This document shows, in pieces, positions 33,880 to 42,897 of a DNA stretch of 64,000 nucleotides (positions are counted from its first letter, which is position 1; each line of letters opens with the position of its first letter). This stretch comes from Candidatus Anaerostipes avistercoris (GTDB lineage: Bacteria > Bacillota > Clostridia > Lachnospirales > Lachnospiraceae). The stretch spans positions 1 to 64,000 of the forward strand of contig DWWD01000016.1 in the NCBI GenBank assembly GCA_019119895.1, written 5' to 3'. A program made the translations under genes and the position numbers. Below the pieces are notes generated by a model. It saw nothing but the letters and a program-made list of their open reading frames with translations. It was not told the DNA's origin and did not search any database.

Positions 33880-35682
33880 ATGGAGATAAATCAGAACGAC
33901 GGACAGAATCAGGACAACCATAAGATTTCCTTTGAGTCCCTGGATGTCCTGATCGGGAGATGGAGGGATGGAACATTCAGTGAAATTCTGGATGACTGGA
34001 AATGGATTTTTTCCTACAGCAAACGCTATAAAGGAGCCATTGTATTTTATACGATTCTCGGAATTTTCAGTACATCCATGGGGCTGGTCAGCAGCGTTGC
34101 CAGCAAATATATGATTGATATCATTACCGGATACCAGACCAGTCAGCTGGGAACGATGATTGCTATTACATTGGGAAGTGCGGTCTTCAATCTGGTGTTT
34201 TCCAATGTGATCAATCGTGTGACGACGAAGCTGAGCATCTATATTAATAATGATATCCAGGCGGATATTTTTGATAAGATTATTGATGCCGACTGGCTGG
34301 AAATCAATCAGTACAGCAACGGAGACGTTTTGAACCGGTTTAACGGCGATGTTACCACGGTCAGCAGCAATGCCATCAGCTGGCTTCCGACGATCATCAT
34401 TGCCGTTTATAACTTTATTGCCACTTTCGTGGTTATCTGGCATTACGATAAGATTATGTCCCTGCTTGCCTTTGCCAGCGCGCCGGTCATGCTGCTGATG
34501 TCCAAATTCCTGATTTCCAAACAGCGGGAATATGGACAAAAGGTCCGGGAAATGAGCAGTGATATGATGACCTTTGAAGTGGAAACATTTTATAACTTCG
34601 ATACGATCAAATCATTTGGAATTTCCGGGTTGTACAGCCAGAAGATGAGGGAGTGGCAGGGGAAGTTCAAGGATATTAGTCTGAAATACAACATGTTCTC
34701 CATTAAGACGGGTGTTTTTATGTCTATTATGGGAATGATCGTTCAGTATGCCGCATTTGGATACTGTCTGTTCCGTCTGTGGACGGGAGATATTTCTTAT
34801 GGAACTATGACACTGTTCCTGCAGCAGAGAAGTAATCTGAATTCTGCATTTAATAATGTAGTTTCTATTATTCCGAATTTCCTGAACAGTTCAATTTCCG
34901 CCCACAGGATCAGAGAACTGGTGCAGCTTCCGAAGGAAGTACATATTCCGGACAGTTCAGAGCTGGATGCCTATGCAGAAGATGGATTTAAGGTCATGAT
35001 GAAAGGAGTTAACTTTTCTTATCTGGAAGGAAACCGAGTTATCACTGATTCTGCGTTTCAGGCAAATCCCGGGGAGATTGTTGCTCTGGTAGGCCCTTCC
35101 GGTGAGGGAAAGACGACGATGATTCGTTTGATCCTTGGACTGATCCGGCCAGAGTCAGGACAGGCGTATATCCAGGCTTCCAATGGAAAACTGGTGGAAA
35201 TGAATGCGGATACGAGGCATCTTTTCGCTTATGTGCCGCAGGGAAATACAATCCTTTCGGGCACCATCGCGGAAAATATGCGGATGGTGAAGGAAGATGC
35301 TACGGATGAAGAAATTATAGAAGCTCTGAAGATCGGATGCGCATGGGATTTTGTGAAAGATATTCCAGATACGATCAATGCCAATATCGGAGAGCGCGGG
35401 CGGGGATTCTCGGAAGGACAGGCCCAGAGAATCGCTATTTCCAGAGCGGTGCTGAGGGATTCGCCGGTGCTGCTTCTGGATGAGGCAACGTCGGCTCTGG
35501 ACGTAACAACGGAGCGTAAGGTGCTGAAAAACATTATCAAACAGAGGCCGAATAAGACCTGTATCGTGACGACGCACCGGCCGAGTGTTCTGAATATGTG
35601 CCAGAGGGTTTACCGTGTCATGGAGACGAAGGTAACAGAGCTGTCAGAGGAGGAATCCAGCAGGATGGCCATGGACTTCTAG
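33880..35682 (+). CDS. ABC exporter (fused membrane + ATPase)
   Basis: A 600-residue half-transporter. Six membrane helices (about 45-320) precede an ATPase domain with Walker A VGPSGEGKTT, Q-loop, the signature FSEGQAQRIAISRA (divergent LSGGQ), Walker B VLLLDEATSALD and the H-loop TTHRPS. There is no N-terminal C39 peptidase domain, so leader removal would need another protease. An extended -10 (TGTTATACT) lies about 40 bp upstream. It is adjacent to radical SAM 2, making it the likely exporter for the modified peptides, though a generic multidrug role cannot be excluded. Confidence 0.85.
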   Translation: MEINQNDGQNQDNHKISFESLDVLIGRWRDGTFSEILDDWKWIFSYSKRYKGAIVFYTILGIFSTSMGLVSSVASKYMIDIITGYQTSQLGTMIAITLGSAVFNLVFSNVINRVTTKLSIYINNDIQADIFDKIIDADWLEINQYSNGDVLNRFNGDVTTVSSNAISWLPTIIIAVYNFIATFVVIWHYDKIMSLLAFASAPVMLLMSKFLISKQREYGQKVREMSSDMMTFEVETFYNFDTIKSFGISGLYSQKMREWQGKFKDISLKYNMFSIKTGVFMSIMGMIVQYAAFGYCLFRLWTGDISYGTMTLFLQQRSNLNSAFNNVVSIIPNFLNSSISAHRIRELVQLPKEVHIPDSSELDAYAEDGFKVMMKGVNFSYLEGNRVITDSAFQANPGEIVALVGPSGEGKTTMIRLILGLIRPESGQAYIQASNGKLVEMNADTRHLFAYVPQGNTILSGTIAENMRMVKEDATDEEIIEALKIGCAWDFVKDIPDTINANIGERGRGFSEGQAQRIAISRAVLRDSPVLLLDEATSALDVTTERKVLKNIIKQRPNKTCIVTTHRPSVLNMCQRVYRVMETKVTELSEEESSRMAMDF

Positions 35683-35686
35683 TTTG

Positions 35687-35715
35687 TTGACCATTGATGG
35701 GAAAAGGTCTATAAT
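35687..35715 (+). promoter_or_regulatory. Promoter of the sortase operon
   Basis: TTGACC, 17 bp, TATAAT, starting a few bases after the ABC gene stop. Confidence 0.8.
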
Positions 35716-35799
35716 AACAGGAGTATCGACTGGAAAAGGAATCCTGCGTCATGACTTGAATATGACTGGAATACAGGCGGATTTTACGGAGGAGTATTT

Positions 35800-36573
35800 A
35801 TGAACAAAAAGAAATGGAAGATTGTTCTTTGTCTGGGAATTGTAATCTGTATTGGATGCCTTGGATTGTTCGGATGGATCACTTACAGAAATTACAGGAC
35901 TCAGAAGGAGCTGGAAGCAATCAGTAACAGTGACTTTACACAAAGAGATGGGGAAGAACCGGATTTGCCGGAAGGAATCCGACACGGAGATGATATTGAT
36001 TTCGATCAGCTCCAGGAAATCAATGATGAGATATATGCGTGGATTTATATTCCGGATACTAAGATTGATTACCCGGTGGCTCAGAACGAGGAAGATGATG
36101 CTCATTATCTGAATTATAATTATAAGAATGAACCGGAATTCGCAGGCTGTATTTACACGGAAAAATATAATAAAAAGGATTTTACCGATCCCAATACCGT
36201 GATGTACGGTCACAACATGAGGAACGGATCTATGTTCCAGAATCTTCATAAGTTTGAAGACGGTGATTTCTTTGATAAGCATGAAAATGTATATGTTTAT
36301 ACGCCGGATAAGATATATACATATACAATATTTGCAGCGTACAAATATGACAACCGGCATTTGCTGAAATCCTTTGACTTCAGTGATAAGGATGTGTTTG
36401 AAAACTATCTGAAAAATGTTCTGGCAACCAGACAGATGAACAGTCATATCCGCGAGGACCAGGAGGTAACGGCGGATGACCGGATTTTGACGTTGAGTAC
36501 CTGCGTAGGAGGAGAACCTGATAATCGATATTTAGTACAGGCGGTGTTAACAGATGAGAGAGACGCAAAATAA
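35800..36573 (+). CDS. srtB: Class B sortase
   Basis: A 257-residue transpeptidase with an N-terminal membrane anchor (about 6-28). The class B-type opening INDEIYAWIYIPDTKIDYPV precedes the catalytic His in VMYGHNM, Cys in LTLSTC and Arg in DNRYLVQA. It is first in an operon with an LCP protein and a small protein bearing a sorting signal SPKTSD, its probable substrate. It would attach that protein to the cell wall. GGAGG is present 9 bp before the start. Confidence 0.92.
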   Translation: MNKKKWKIVLCLGIVICIGCLGLFGWITYRNYRTQKELEAISNSDFTQRDGEEPDLPEGIRHGDDIDFDQLQEINDEIYAWIYIPDTKIDYPVAQNEEDDAHYLNYNYKNEPEFAGCIYTEKYNKKDFTDPNTVMYGHNMRNGSMFQNLHKFEDGDFFDKHENVYVYTPDKIYTYTIFAAYKYDNRHLLKSFDFSDKDVFENYLKNVLATRQMNSHIREDQEVTADDRILTLSTCVGGEPDNRYLVQAVLTDERDAK

Positions 36574-37759
36574 TCAGAATGAAAATAAGAAAGAAGCAGA
36601 TCAGCTGAACCTGAATCTGGAGAAGGAGATTGAACATATGGACCGGACTTCCGGGGAAGAGTTTCAGGGTTATGAGCCGGTCAGCGAGAAACCGAAGAAA
36701 GAAAAGAAACCGAAGAAACCGAAGAAGAAAAAGACTCCGAAGCAGATCGTAAAAAGAGTATTGATCGTTCTTGCGGTCATTATTCTTGTGCCGGTTGCAG
36801 CATTTTTTACACTGCGTGCTCTTGGAAAGAATTTCCTTTTTTCGGGAAATGTGAACATGAAAAACGCGGTTGATGGCGCGGATGTCCAAAATAACGGGGA
36901 TTTGGTTATTTACAAAGGTCACAAATACCGGTATAATGAGAACATAACGAGTGTTCTGGTTATGGGAGTTGACCGCGAAAAGGTGAACAGCGATGAAGAG
37001 TACCTGAAGGAGCATGGGGCCGGACAAGCTGATACGATGTTTGTCGCGGCGCTGGATACTTCTTCCAACAAGCTGTCGCTGATCAGCATTCCGCGTGATA
37101 CGATGGCAGATATAAAAATGTATGATGAGAAAGGCAAGTACACAGGAACAAGGAACACTCAGCTGTGTCTGGCATATGCCTACGGTGACGGCAAAGAATT
37201 AAGCTGTACCAATGCAGTGGATGCCGTATCCAATGTTCTGTATGGAATTCCGATTGATTCATATGTTTCCATTAATCTGTCAGCCATCAGTATTCTGAAT
37301 GATGCTGTGGGCGGTGTGAATGTCCAGGTGATTGGAGACTTGACAAGTGTAGATCCTGACTTGAAGGAGGGAGCGAATGTCACGCTGCTCGGCGATCAGG
37401 CGGAAACTTATGTCCGGACAAGAGAACACGAGCCTTTGGATGCGAATTTAGAGCGTATGAGGAGACAGCAACAGTATATCACAGCCTTTATTCAGAAGGG
37501 ATTGCAGGAGACAAGGAACGATATCATGCTTCCGGTCGATCTGTTGAATCTGATTTCCGATAACGCCGTAACGAATGTCTCAGTTCCAAAGCTTACATAT
37601 TTGGCGACAGAAGCCTTAGGGGTCAGCTTTTCATCTGACGACATCTACAGCATTGACTGTGACATCAAAGAAGGCGACAGCGGATACGCAGAGTATTATC
37701 CGGATGAAACAAAGTTGTTTGAATTAGTGCTGGATGTGTTCTACACACGCATTGATTAG
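36554..37759 (+). CDS. LytR-CpsA-Psr (LCP) family protein
   Basis: A 401-residue protein overlapping the sortase gene by 20 bp. A long cytoplasmic, Lys/Pro-rich N-terminus (to about 72) precedes one membrane helix (about 72-93). The LCP domain follows with VLVMGVDRE, GQADTMFVAALD, KLSLISIPRDTM, the Arg/Asp pyrophosphate-lipid contacts, VRTREHEPLDANLERMRRQQQ, and a C-terminal tail. LCP enzymes transfer anionic glycopolymers from lipid carriers to peptidoglycan. The gene groups with capsule-type kinases downstream, though no capsule glycosyltransferases are in view. Confidence 0.9.
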   Translation: MRETQNNQNENKKEADQLNLNLEKEIEHMDRTSGEEFQGYEPVSEKPKKEKKPKKPKKKKTPKQIVKRVLIVLAVIILVPVAAFFTLRALGKNFLFSGNVNMKNAVDGADVQNNGDLVIYKGHKYRYNENITSVLVMGVDREKVNSDEEYLKEHGAGQADTMFVAALDTSSNKLSLISIPRDTMADIKMYDEKGKYTGTRNTQLCLAYAYGDGKELSCTNAVDAVSNVLYGIPIDSYVSINLSAISILNDAVGGVNVQVIGDLTSVDPDLKEGANVTLLGDQAETYVRTREHEPLDANLERMRRQQQYITAFIQKGLQETRNDIMLPVDLLNLISDNAVTNVSVPKLTYLATEALGVSFSSDDIYSIDCDIKEGDSGYAEYYPDETKLFELVLDVFYTRID

Positions 37760-37782
37760 AGACCAAGTAAGGGGGAATTTAT

Positions 37783-38031
37783 ATGAAAAAGGTATTAGTA
37801 TTGTTCGCAACGATGGTAATGAGTTTCGCACTTGCCATTACAGTTATGGCAAATGACAGCCCTTCCAAAGAGACAGACTCAACAGAGAAGGACTATACGG
37901 AACAGCCGGCGACAGGAACAACATCACCAAAGACAAGTGATGAAGGTGCACCGGCAGCTCTTGTATATGGAGCATTAGCCGCAGCAGCAATGTCTGTATA
38001 TGCCGCAAGACGCTTAAAAGAGCAGTATTAA
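37783..38031 (+). CDS. Tiny sortase substrate with SPKTSD sorting signal
   Basis: An 82-residue protein. It has a signal peptide (1-23, cut near VMA), about 24 polar residues rich in Ser/Thr/Asp/Glu, the sorting motif SPKTSD (48-53), a hydrophobic stretch (56-74) and a basic tail (ARRLKEQY). The exposed part would be only about 25 residues, very short for a wall-anchored protein. It is encoded 23 bp after the LCP gene in the sortase operon behind a GGGGG site, so it is the likely dedicated substrate. Confidence 0.82.
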   Translation: MKKVLVLFATMVMSFALAITVMANDSPSKETDSTEKDYTEQPATGTTSPKTSDEGAPAALVYGALAAAAMSVYAARRLKEQY

Positions 38032-38046
38032 TCCGAAGACAAATTT

Positions 38047-38074
38047 CCTCCAGTCGGCAGGCTGGAGGTTTTTT
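38047..38074 (+). terminator. Terminator of the sortase operon
   Basis: CCTCCAG / CTGGAGG followed by TTTTTT. Confidence 0.85.
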
Positions 38075-38257
38075 GCGATATAGGGGAAGGGAATCTTCCC
38101 CTATCCATCGATATAAGGAAGTTTTTAGGAATTTTAACGTGAAATTGAGAACTTTTTGGGGCTGATTCGTCCATTCGCGCAGCGGGTATAGATGTATGGA
38201 ACGATTTGTTATATAATAGAAAAGCTGAATTTTCAATAAACAAGGGGTAATAACAAG

Positions 38258-39010
38258 ATGATAGATATACATACACATATTCTGCCCGGCCTGGATGACG
38301 GGGCGAGAGATATGGATGATTCCCTCGCGATGGCGGAAATTGCGTTAAAGAGCGGGGTCCATACGGTGGCGGCTACGTCTCATGCGAATACCGGCGGTTA
38401 CTTCAGGGAATATGGCCCGGAAGGATATGAAGAGAGGCTTCATGCTTTCCGCATGGCTCTGCAGCGGGAAGGAATGCCGCTGACGGTTCTTTCCGGCATG
38501 GAGATTTTTACAACAGAAGAGGTTCCTGAGCTGATTGAGGATGGAAGATTGATTTCGCTGAATCATACACCATTTTTTTTGATGGAGTTTTCATTCGGGA
38601 TTGAGGCAGGAGAGATGGACCGGATGCTTGAAAATGTCCTGGAAATGGGACTGACGCCGGTCATTGCACATCCGGAGCGCTATGCCTGCGTGCAGGAGCG
38701 GCCGCAGCGGGTTGCGGACTGGATGAGGAAAGGGTGCCTGGCACAGATCAACCGGGGAAGTGTGTTCGGAAGATTTGGAGAGCGGGCGGAAAACTGTGCG
38801 GATATCCTGCTGAAGAGGCGCTGGGTGACCTGCATCGCCAGCGATGCCCATAAGCCTTATGAGAGGACGCCCTATATGGCGGATATAAAGGAATATATGG
38901 AAGAGAGATATTCTTATCGATATTCCAGAGAGCTGCTGTATGAAAATCCCCGGAAGATTTTGATGGGAAGAATGGCAGCAGAGGACAACAGATCAGAAAT
39001 AGGTAGTTAG
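38258..39010 (+). CDS. CpsB/YwqE-type tyrosine-protein phosphatase (PHP fold)
   Basis: A 250-residue PHP-family phosphatase: MIDIHTHILPGLDDGA (metal ligands), ATSHANTGG, GMEIFTTEEVPELI, VIAHPERYACVQ and SDAHKPYERTP. This set dephosphorylates BY-type tyrosine kinases such as the two encoded downstream and is common in capsule/exopolysaccharide regulation. A TATAAT -10 lies about 50 bp upstream. It is likely the first gene of a 38.2-42.9 kb operon. Confidence 0.92.
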   Translation: MIDIHTHILPGLDDGARDMDDSLAMAEIALKSGVHTVAATSHANTGGYFREYGPEGYEERLHAFRMALQREGMPLTVLSGMEIFTTEEVPELIEDGRLISLNHTPFFLMEFSFGIEAGEMDRMLENVLEMGLTPVIAHPERYACVQERPQRVADWMRKGCLAQINRGSVFGRFGERAENCADILLKRRWVTCIASDAHKPYERTPYMADIKEYMEERYSYRYSRELLYENPRKILMGRMAAEDNRSEIGS

Positions 39011-39022
39011 GAGTACGGAGGC

Positions 39023-39901
39023 ATGAATATAAACATAAACATGAGGAAATTGCGGATCGCTTGTTTGATCATATTTGGCGTTGCCCTGGCGGCAAGCCTG
39101 ATTTTCTGGTTTACACAGATCAGAAGAGGAGACAGGGTAGGACCTGTCATAACAATGGATCAGGAGGAATTAAGTGTGGATCTGGATGCGACGGATGAAG
39201 ACTTCCTGAAAGGAGTCAAAGCCGTGGATGACAGAGATGGAGATGTAACATCTTCTCTGGTTGTGGAAAATGTATCTACATTTCTGGGGGGCGGACGCCG
39301 TCTGGTGGTATACGCTGCGGTAGATTCTCACAATAATGTCAGCCGGGCCAACCGGATTGTAAAATATAAAGGATATTCTTCTCCGGAGTTTACACTGGAA
39401 AAACCTCTTTGTTTCGAATCTACCGGATCAACGGAGGATGTAAATCTTCTGGAGAATCTGACAGTGGAAGATAAGATTGACGGAGATCTCTCCAATCAGG
39501 TAAAGGTAATCGCCAATTCCACAGTTGATCTTTACACACCGGGGAATTATCCGATCAGACTGCAGGTATCCAACAGCGCCGGAGATACGGTATCTTTCAG
39601 TGCGACGGTACAGGTTTATGACCGGGAAAATGTGTCTGAGACGCCGTTTATTCATTTGACAGATTATCTGGTATATACAAAGGTTGGAAAGAAACTGGAT
39701 GCCAGAGATTATATTTCCAAAGTATGTCTCGGCGGAGATTATGATTCTGATGTGCCGGGAGACATAGATACCAGCCGGGTCGAAGTGGATGATTCCGAAG
39801 TGGATTATGACAAAGCCGGATCCTACGAGATTACATATTCTGTAAAGCAGGGCAAGAGCCGGACCGGTACAGTAAGATTAATCGTGATCGTGACAGAATA
39901 G
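39023..39901 (+). CDS. Membrane-anchored Ig-like (DUF5011-type) protein in the kinase operon
   Basis: A 292-residue protein with one N-terminal helix (about 8-30) and an outer region with repeated Ig-like folds. Signs are GPVITMDQEELSVDLDATDEDFLKGVKAVDDRDGDVTSSL, a classic DUF5011/bacterial Ig motif, then VEDKIDGDLSNQVKVI...TPGNYPIRLQVSNSAGDT and DKAGSYEITYSVKQGKSRTGTVRLIV. It is encoded between phosphatase and kinase. It could be a cell-surface scaffold of the polymer export machinery. No catalytic motif. Confidence 0.75.
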   Translation: MNININMRKLRIACLIIFGVALAASLIFWFTQIRRGDRVGPVITMDQEELSVDLDATDEDFLKGVKAVDDRDGDVTSSLVVENVSTFLGGGRRLVVYAAVDSHNNVSRANRIVKYKGYSSPEFTLEKPLCFESTGSTEDVNLLENLTVEDKIDGDLSNQVKVIANSTVDLYTPGNYPIRLQVSNSAGDTVSFSATVQVYDRENVSETPFIHLTDYLVYTKVGKKLDARDYISKVCLGGDYDSDVPGDIDTSRVEVDDSEVDYDKAGSYEITYSVKQGKSRTGTVRLIVIVTE

Positions 39902-39916
39902 GGGAGGAGTTGTACC

Positions 39917-41470
39917 ATGAGCGACAGCAAAAATGTATCAGTAAATGATTATGAAATAAATATTGACTTGTACAGCATATTGAAAGATATATGGAAATAT
40001 GCGGTAGTGATTTTGTTATTGTCTGCTTCTATGAGTCTTTTTACTTATGTCTATGTGGGAAGCAATTATCACAGACAGTATGAGGCGTCCAGCACGTTTA
40101 TTGTCAGCGGAAAGGGAAGCAACAGTAATGTTTACAGTAATTTAAGCACGACCACGGAGATGGCTTCCAGATTTTCAGAGATTCTCAACAGCAGCATCCT
40201 GCAGAAGAAGGTTGCCAATGAGCTGGATCTGGATTCATTTCCGGGCACGGCAACTGCAGAAGTGGTGGAAGAGACTAACCTTCTGGTGCTCAGTGTCCGG
40301 GCGGATTCCCCGGAAATGGCGTTCCGGCTGAACAAAGCTATTATGGATAATTATTCTGTGGTGACAGATCAGCTGATGGGAAATGTTGTTCTGGATGTTC
40401 TTCAGAATCCATCGATACCGAGTGAGCCGGTCAATGAATTTCAGCCGGCGAGTCTTATGAGAAGGACATTTCTCATAACAGCGGCAGTATTATGTGCTTT
40501 GATTGCGATCGTTTCCTTTATGAAAGATACTGTGAGGAAGCCGAAAGAAGTAGCAAAGAAGCTGGATGCGAAACTTCTGGAGACAATATATCATGAAAAA
40601 CGGTACAAGACGTGGAAGGCAAGGATTCACCGGAAGAAGTCAGAAGTGCTTCTGACCAACCCTGTCACCAGTTTCCGTTATGTGGAAGATATGAAGAAGC
40701 TGGCCCGAAAGGTGCGGAGTCAGATGCAGGAGCATCAGGCAAAAACGCTGATGTTGACCAGTGTGACAGAGGAAGAAGGAAAATCTACAGTGGCAGCTAA
40801 TCTGGCACTGGCGCTGGCAGAAGAATCTGCGAAAGTTCTTTTGATTGACGCGGATCTGAGAAACCCATCTCAGTATAAGATTTTTGGCATTGACAAAGAA
40901 GAAATCAAGCAGTTCGGAGAAGTACTGAATGGAAATCAGAATGTTGAAAATCTGGTCATGTCAGTGAAGAATTCAGAATTGCTGCTGATCGCGGATACAA
41001 TGGTGTATCCAAATTCCACTGAGATGATCGCAGCGCCAATTTTCCGAAAGGTGATTGAGTTCTTTAAGGAAAATCTGGATTACGTTATTATTGATACGCC
41101 TCCGATGAATCAGGCCGCGGATGCGGAAGAGCTGGTAGACATCGTAGACGCGTCAATTCTTGTAGTAAAACAGCATAAGGCTCTGGTGAAGGATATTAAT
41201 GAGGCAATTGACGTGCTCAGATCCGGCGAAGGCGCCATGCTTGGATGTGTTTACAACGATGCATTCCAGGGATTTGCGGAGACAGCGAAAACATACGGTT
41301 ATAAATACGGATATGGTTATGGCTACGGTTACGGATATGGCTATGGCAGCTATGGCTACGGCTACGGCGGAAAATATGGTTATGGCTACGGCTACGGAAA
41401 ACGTGACAGTCAGAAGAAATCCAGATCAAGGAAAAAGAAGGCGGACCAGCAGCAGGAGGATAAGAAATGA
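39917..41470 (+). CDS. Wzz-type chain-length/BY-kinase fusion 1 with Gly-Tyr tail
   Basis: A 517-residue protein. The N-terminal Wzz-like half has two helices (about 32-50 and 186-206) enclosing an outer region. The cytoplasmic kinase has a Walker A in TEEEGKSTVAANLALALA, Walker A' VLLIDADLRNPS and Walker B YVIIDTPP. The C-terminal tail (about 458-495) is a YGYGYG repeat with a dozen or more Tyr residues, the autophosphorylation cluster. The P-loop lacks the usual first Gly (EEEGKST instead of x-x-GEGKST). Phosphorylation would be reversed by the PHP phosphatase upstream. Confidence 0.9.
   Translation: MSDSKNVSVNDYEINIDLYSILKDIWKYAVVILLLSASMSLFTYVYVGSNYHRQYEASSTFIVSGKGSNSNVYSNLSTTTEMASRFSEILNSSILQKKVANELDLDSFPGTATAEVVEETNLLVLSVRADSPEMAFRLNKAIMDNYSVVTDQLMGNVVLDVLQNPSIPSEPVNEFQPASLMRRTFLITAAVLCALIAIVSFMKDTVRKPKEVAKKLDAKLLETIYHEKRYKTWKARIHRKKSEVLLTNPVTSFRYVEDMKKLARKVRSQMQEHQAKTLMLTSVTEEEGKSTVAANLALALAEESAKVLLIDADLRNPSQYKIFGIDKEEIKQFGEVLNGNQNVENLVMSVKNSELLLIADTMVYPNSTEMIAAPIFRKVIEFFKENLDYVIIDTPPMNQAADAEELVDIVDASILVVKQHKALVKDINEAIDVLRSGEGAMLGCVYNDAFQGFAETAKTYGYKYGYGYGYGYGYGYGSYGYGYGGKYGYGYGYGKRDSQKKSRSRKKKADQQQEDKK
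41297..41400 (+). repeat. Gly-Tyr codon repeat in BY-kinase tail
   Basis: About 17 alternating TAY-GGN codon pairs. Short in-frame repeats of this kind can change length by slippage, altering the number of phosphorylatable tyrosines. Confidence 0.8.
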
Positions 41471-42873
41471 GTGAAAGATATAGTGAAAAGAAAGAGGGAT
41501 TGATCGATATCACCGGTCTGGTCGATGATTTGATCAAGGGCGCATTTCATATGAAATGGCGTTTTCTGATTCTGATTATCCTCTGTGCAGGAATTTACTG
41601 TGGATATAGGAGAATCACTTATTCCCCGTATTATGAAGCAACATCAACTTTTACGATCAGTGCGAGTATTTCGGCTGAAGCATCTGATACTTACATGGAT
41701 AATGCGACAGCCAATCAGATGGCGAAGACATTCCCTTACATTTTGGAAAGCGGAGTTTTGCAGGATGTCATTGCCCAGGACCTGGGACGCCAGTCTGTAC
41801 CGGGGAAGATTGAAGCCACGGTAATGGAAAATACGAATTTGTTTACGCTGAAAGTTACGGCGGACGATCCGGATATGGCAAACAGGATTCTCGAATCTGT
41901 AGTGGAAAATTATCCGACTGTGGCAGAGTTCGTCATTGGAAGTTCTCAGCTGACATTGATGGATGAGAGCGGGGTTCCGGCTTCACCGGCAAATCCTTTC
42001 AGCTACCGTCATGAGATTATGATCGGTGCGGTCATAGGAATCGTGCTGTGTATTCTGCTGGATCTGTTATTTGCTCTTGGTAAGAATACGGTGAAGAAAG
42101 AAGAAGATTTCAAGAGGTTGTTCAGTGTTAAGAGCCTTGGTACAATTCCTCATGCCAGATTTCATAAGAGAAGGTCCAAGGTGCAGGAGCTGATCGTACT
42201 GGATAATCCGAGAATTCCAAGGAATTTCCTGGAGGCGGCCAGAACAGTGCGGCGCAGGCTGGAACGTGCGAGTAAGGAAACCGGAATGAAGTCATTCCTC
42301 GTAACCAGCGCCATGCCGGGAGAAGGAAAATCTACAGTTTCTGCCAATATCGCCCTTGCGCTGGCAATGAAAGGACACAGCGTGATTCTGGTTGACGCCG
42401 ATCTTCGAAATCCTTCAACGGCAAAAGTGCTGGGAATGGAAGAGAAGGATATTGGAACTTTGGAAGTCATCAAAGGAGATGCTGATATCAAAGATGCGGT
42501 TCAGTCGTACAAGGATTCCGGCGTTATGGTATTGGCGGGCTCCACACCGATTCAGGATACATCCAGTGTACTGAGCGGCGACAATATGAGGACATTTGTC
42601 AAGAAACTGGAAGAGCAGGCTGATTTCGTGATCATCGATACACCGCCGAGTGCGCTGTTATCTGACGCGGCCATCGTAGCGCAGTATGTAGATGGAGCGG
42701 TCTTTGTTGTCCGTCAGGATTACACAGAAATTGACAGAATTCTGGATGGTATGGAAATCTTGTCCGGTTCCGGTGTTGAGATTAAAGGATGTATTTTGAA
42801 CGATGCGGATGTAAATGTGGCAGAGTCCAGCCGGTATGGACATGGATATCACACGAAAGCGGAAACGGCATAA
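41467..42873 (+). CDS. Wzz-type chain-length/BY-kinase fusion 2
   Basis: A 468-residue protein starting in an ATGA overlap with fusion 1. It has the same plan: a Wzz-like half with two helices (about 30-50, 180-203), then Walker A SAMPGEGKSTVSANIALALA, Walker A' VILVDADLRNPS and Walker B FVIIDTPPSALLSDA. Its tail is short with two Tyr (SSRYGHGYHTKAETA) rather than a Gly-Tyr run. The pair may form mixed assemblies in which one subunit is the main phosphoacceptor. Confidence 0.9.
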   Translation: MSERYSEKKEGLIDITGLVDDLIKGAFHMKWRFLILIILCAGIYCGYRRITYSPYYEATSTFTISASISAEASDTYMDNATANQMAKTFPYILESGVLQDVIAQDLGRQSVPGKIEATVMENTNLFTLKVTADDPDMANRILESVVENYPTVAEFVIGSSQLTLMDESGVPASPANPFSYRHEIMIGAVIGIVLCILLDLLFALGKNTVKKEEDFKRLFSVKSLGTIPHARFHKRRSKVQELIVLDNPRIPRNFLEAARTVRRRLERASKETGMKSFLVTSAMPGEGKSTVSANIALALAMKGHSVILVDADLRNPSTAKVLGMEEKDIGTLEVIKGDADIKDAVQSYKDSGVMVLAGSTPIQDTSSVLSGDNMRTFVKKLEEQADFVIIDTPPSALLSDAAIVAQYVDGAVFVVRQDYTEIDRILDGMEILSGSGVEIKGCILNDADVNVAESSRYGHGYHTKAETA

Positions 42874-42897
42874 GATTTAAGAGAGAAGGAGTAACAT

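Noticed and set aside
33856..34539. 227-aa minus-strand ORF at the start of the ABC exporter
   Set aside because: Antisense shadow; the plus frame has full ABC motifs.
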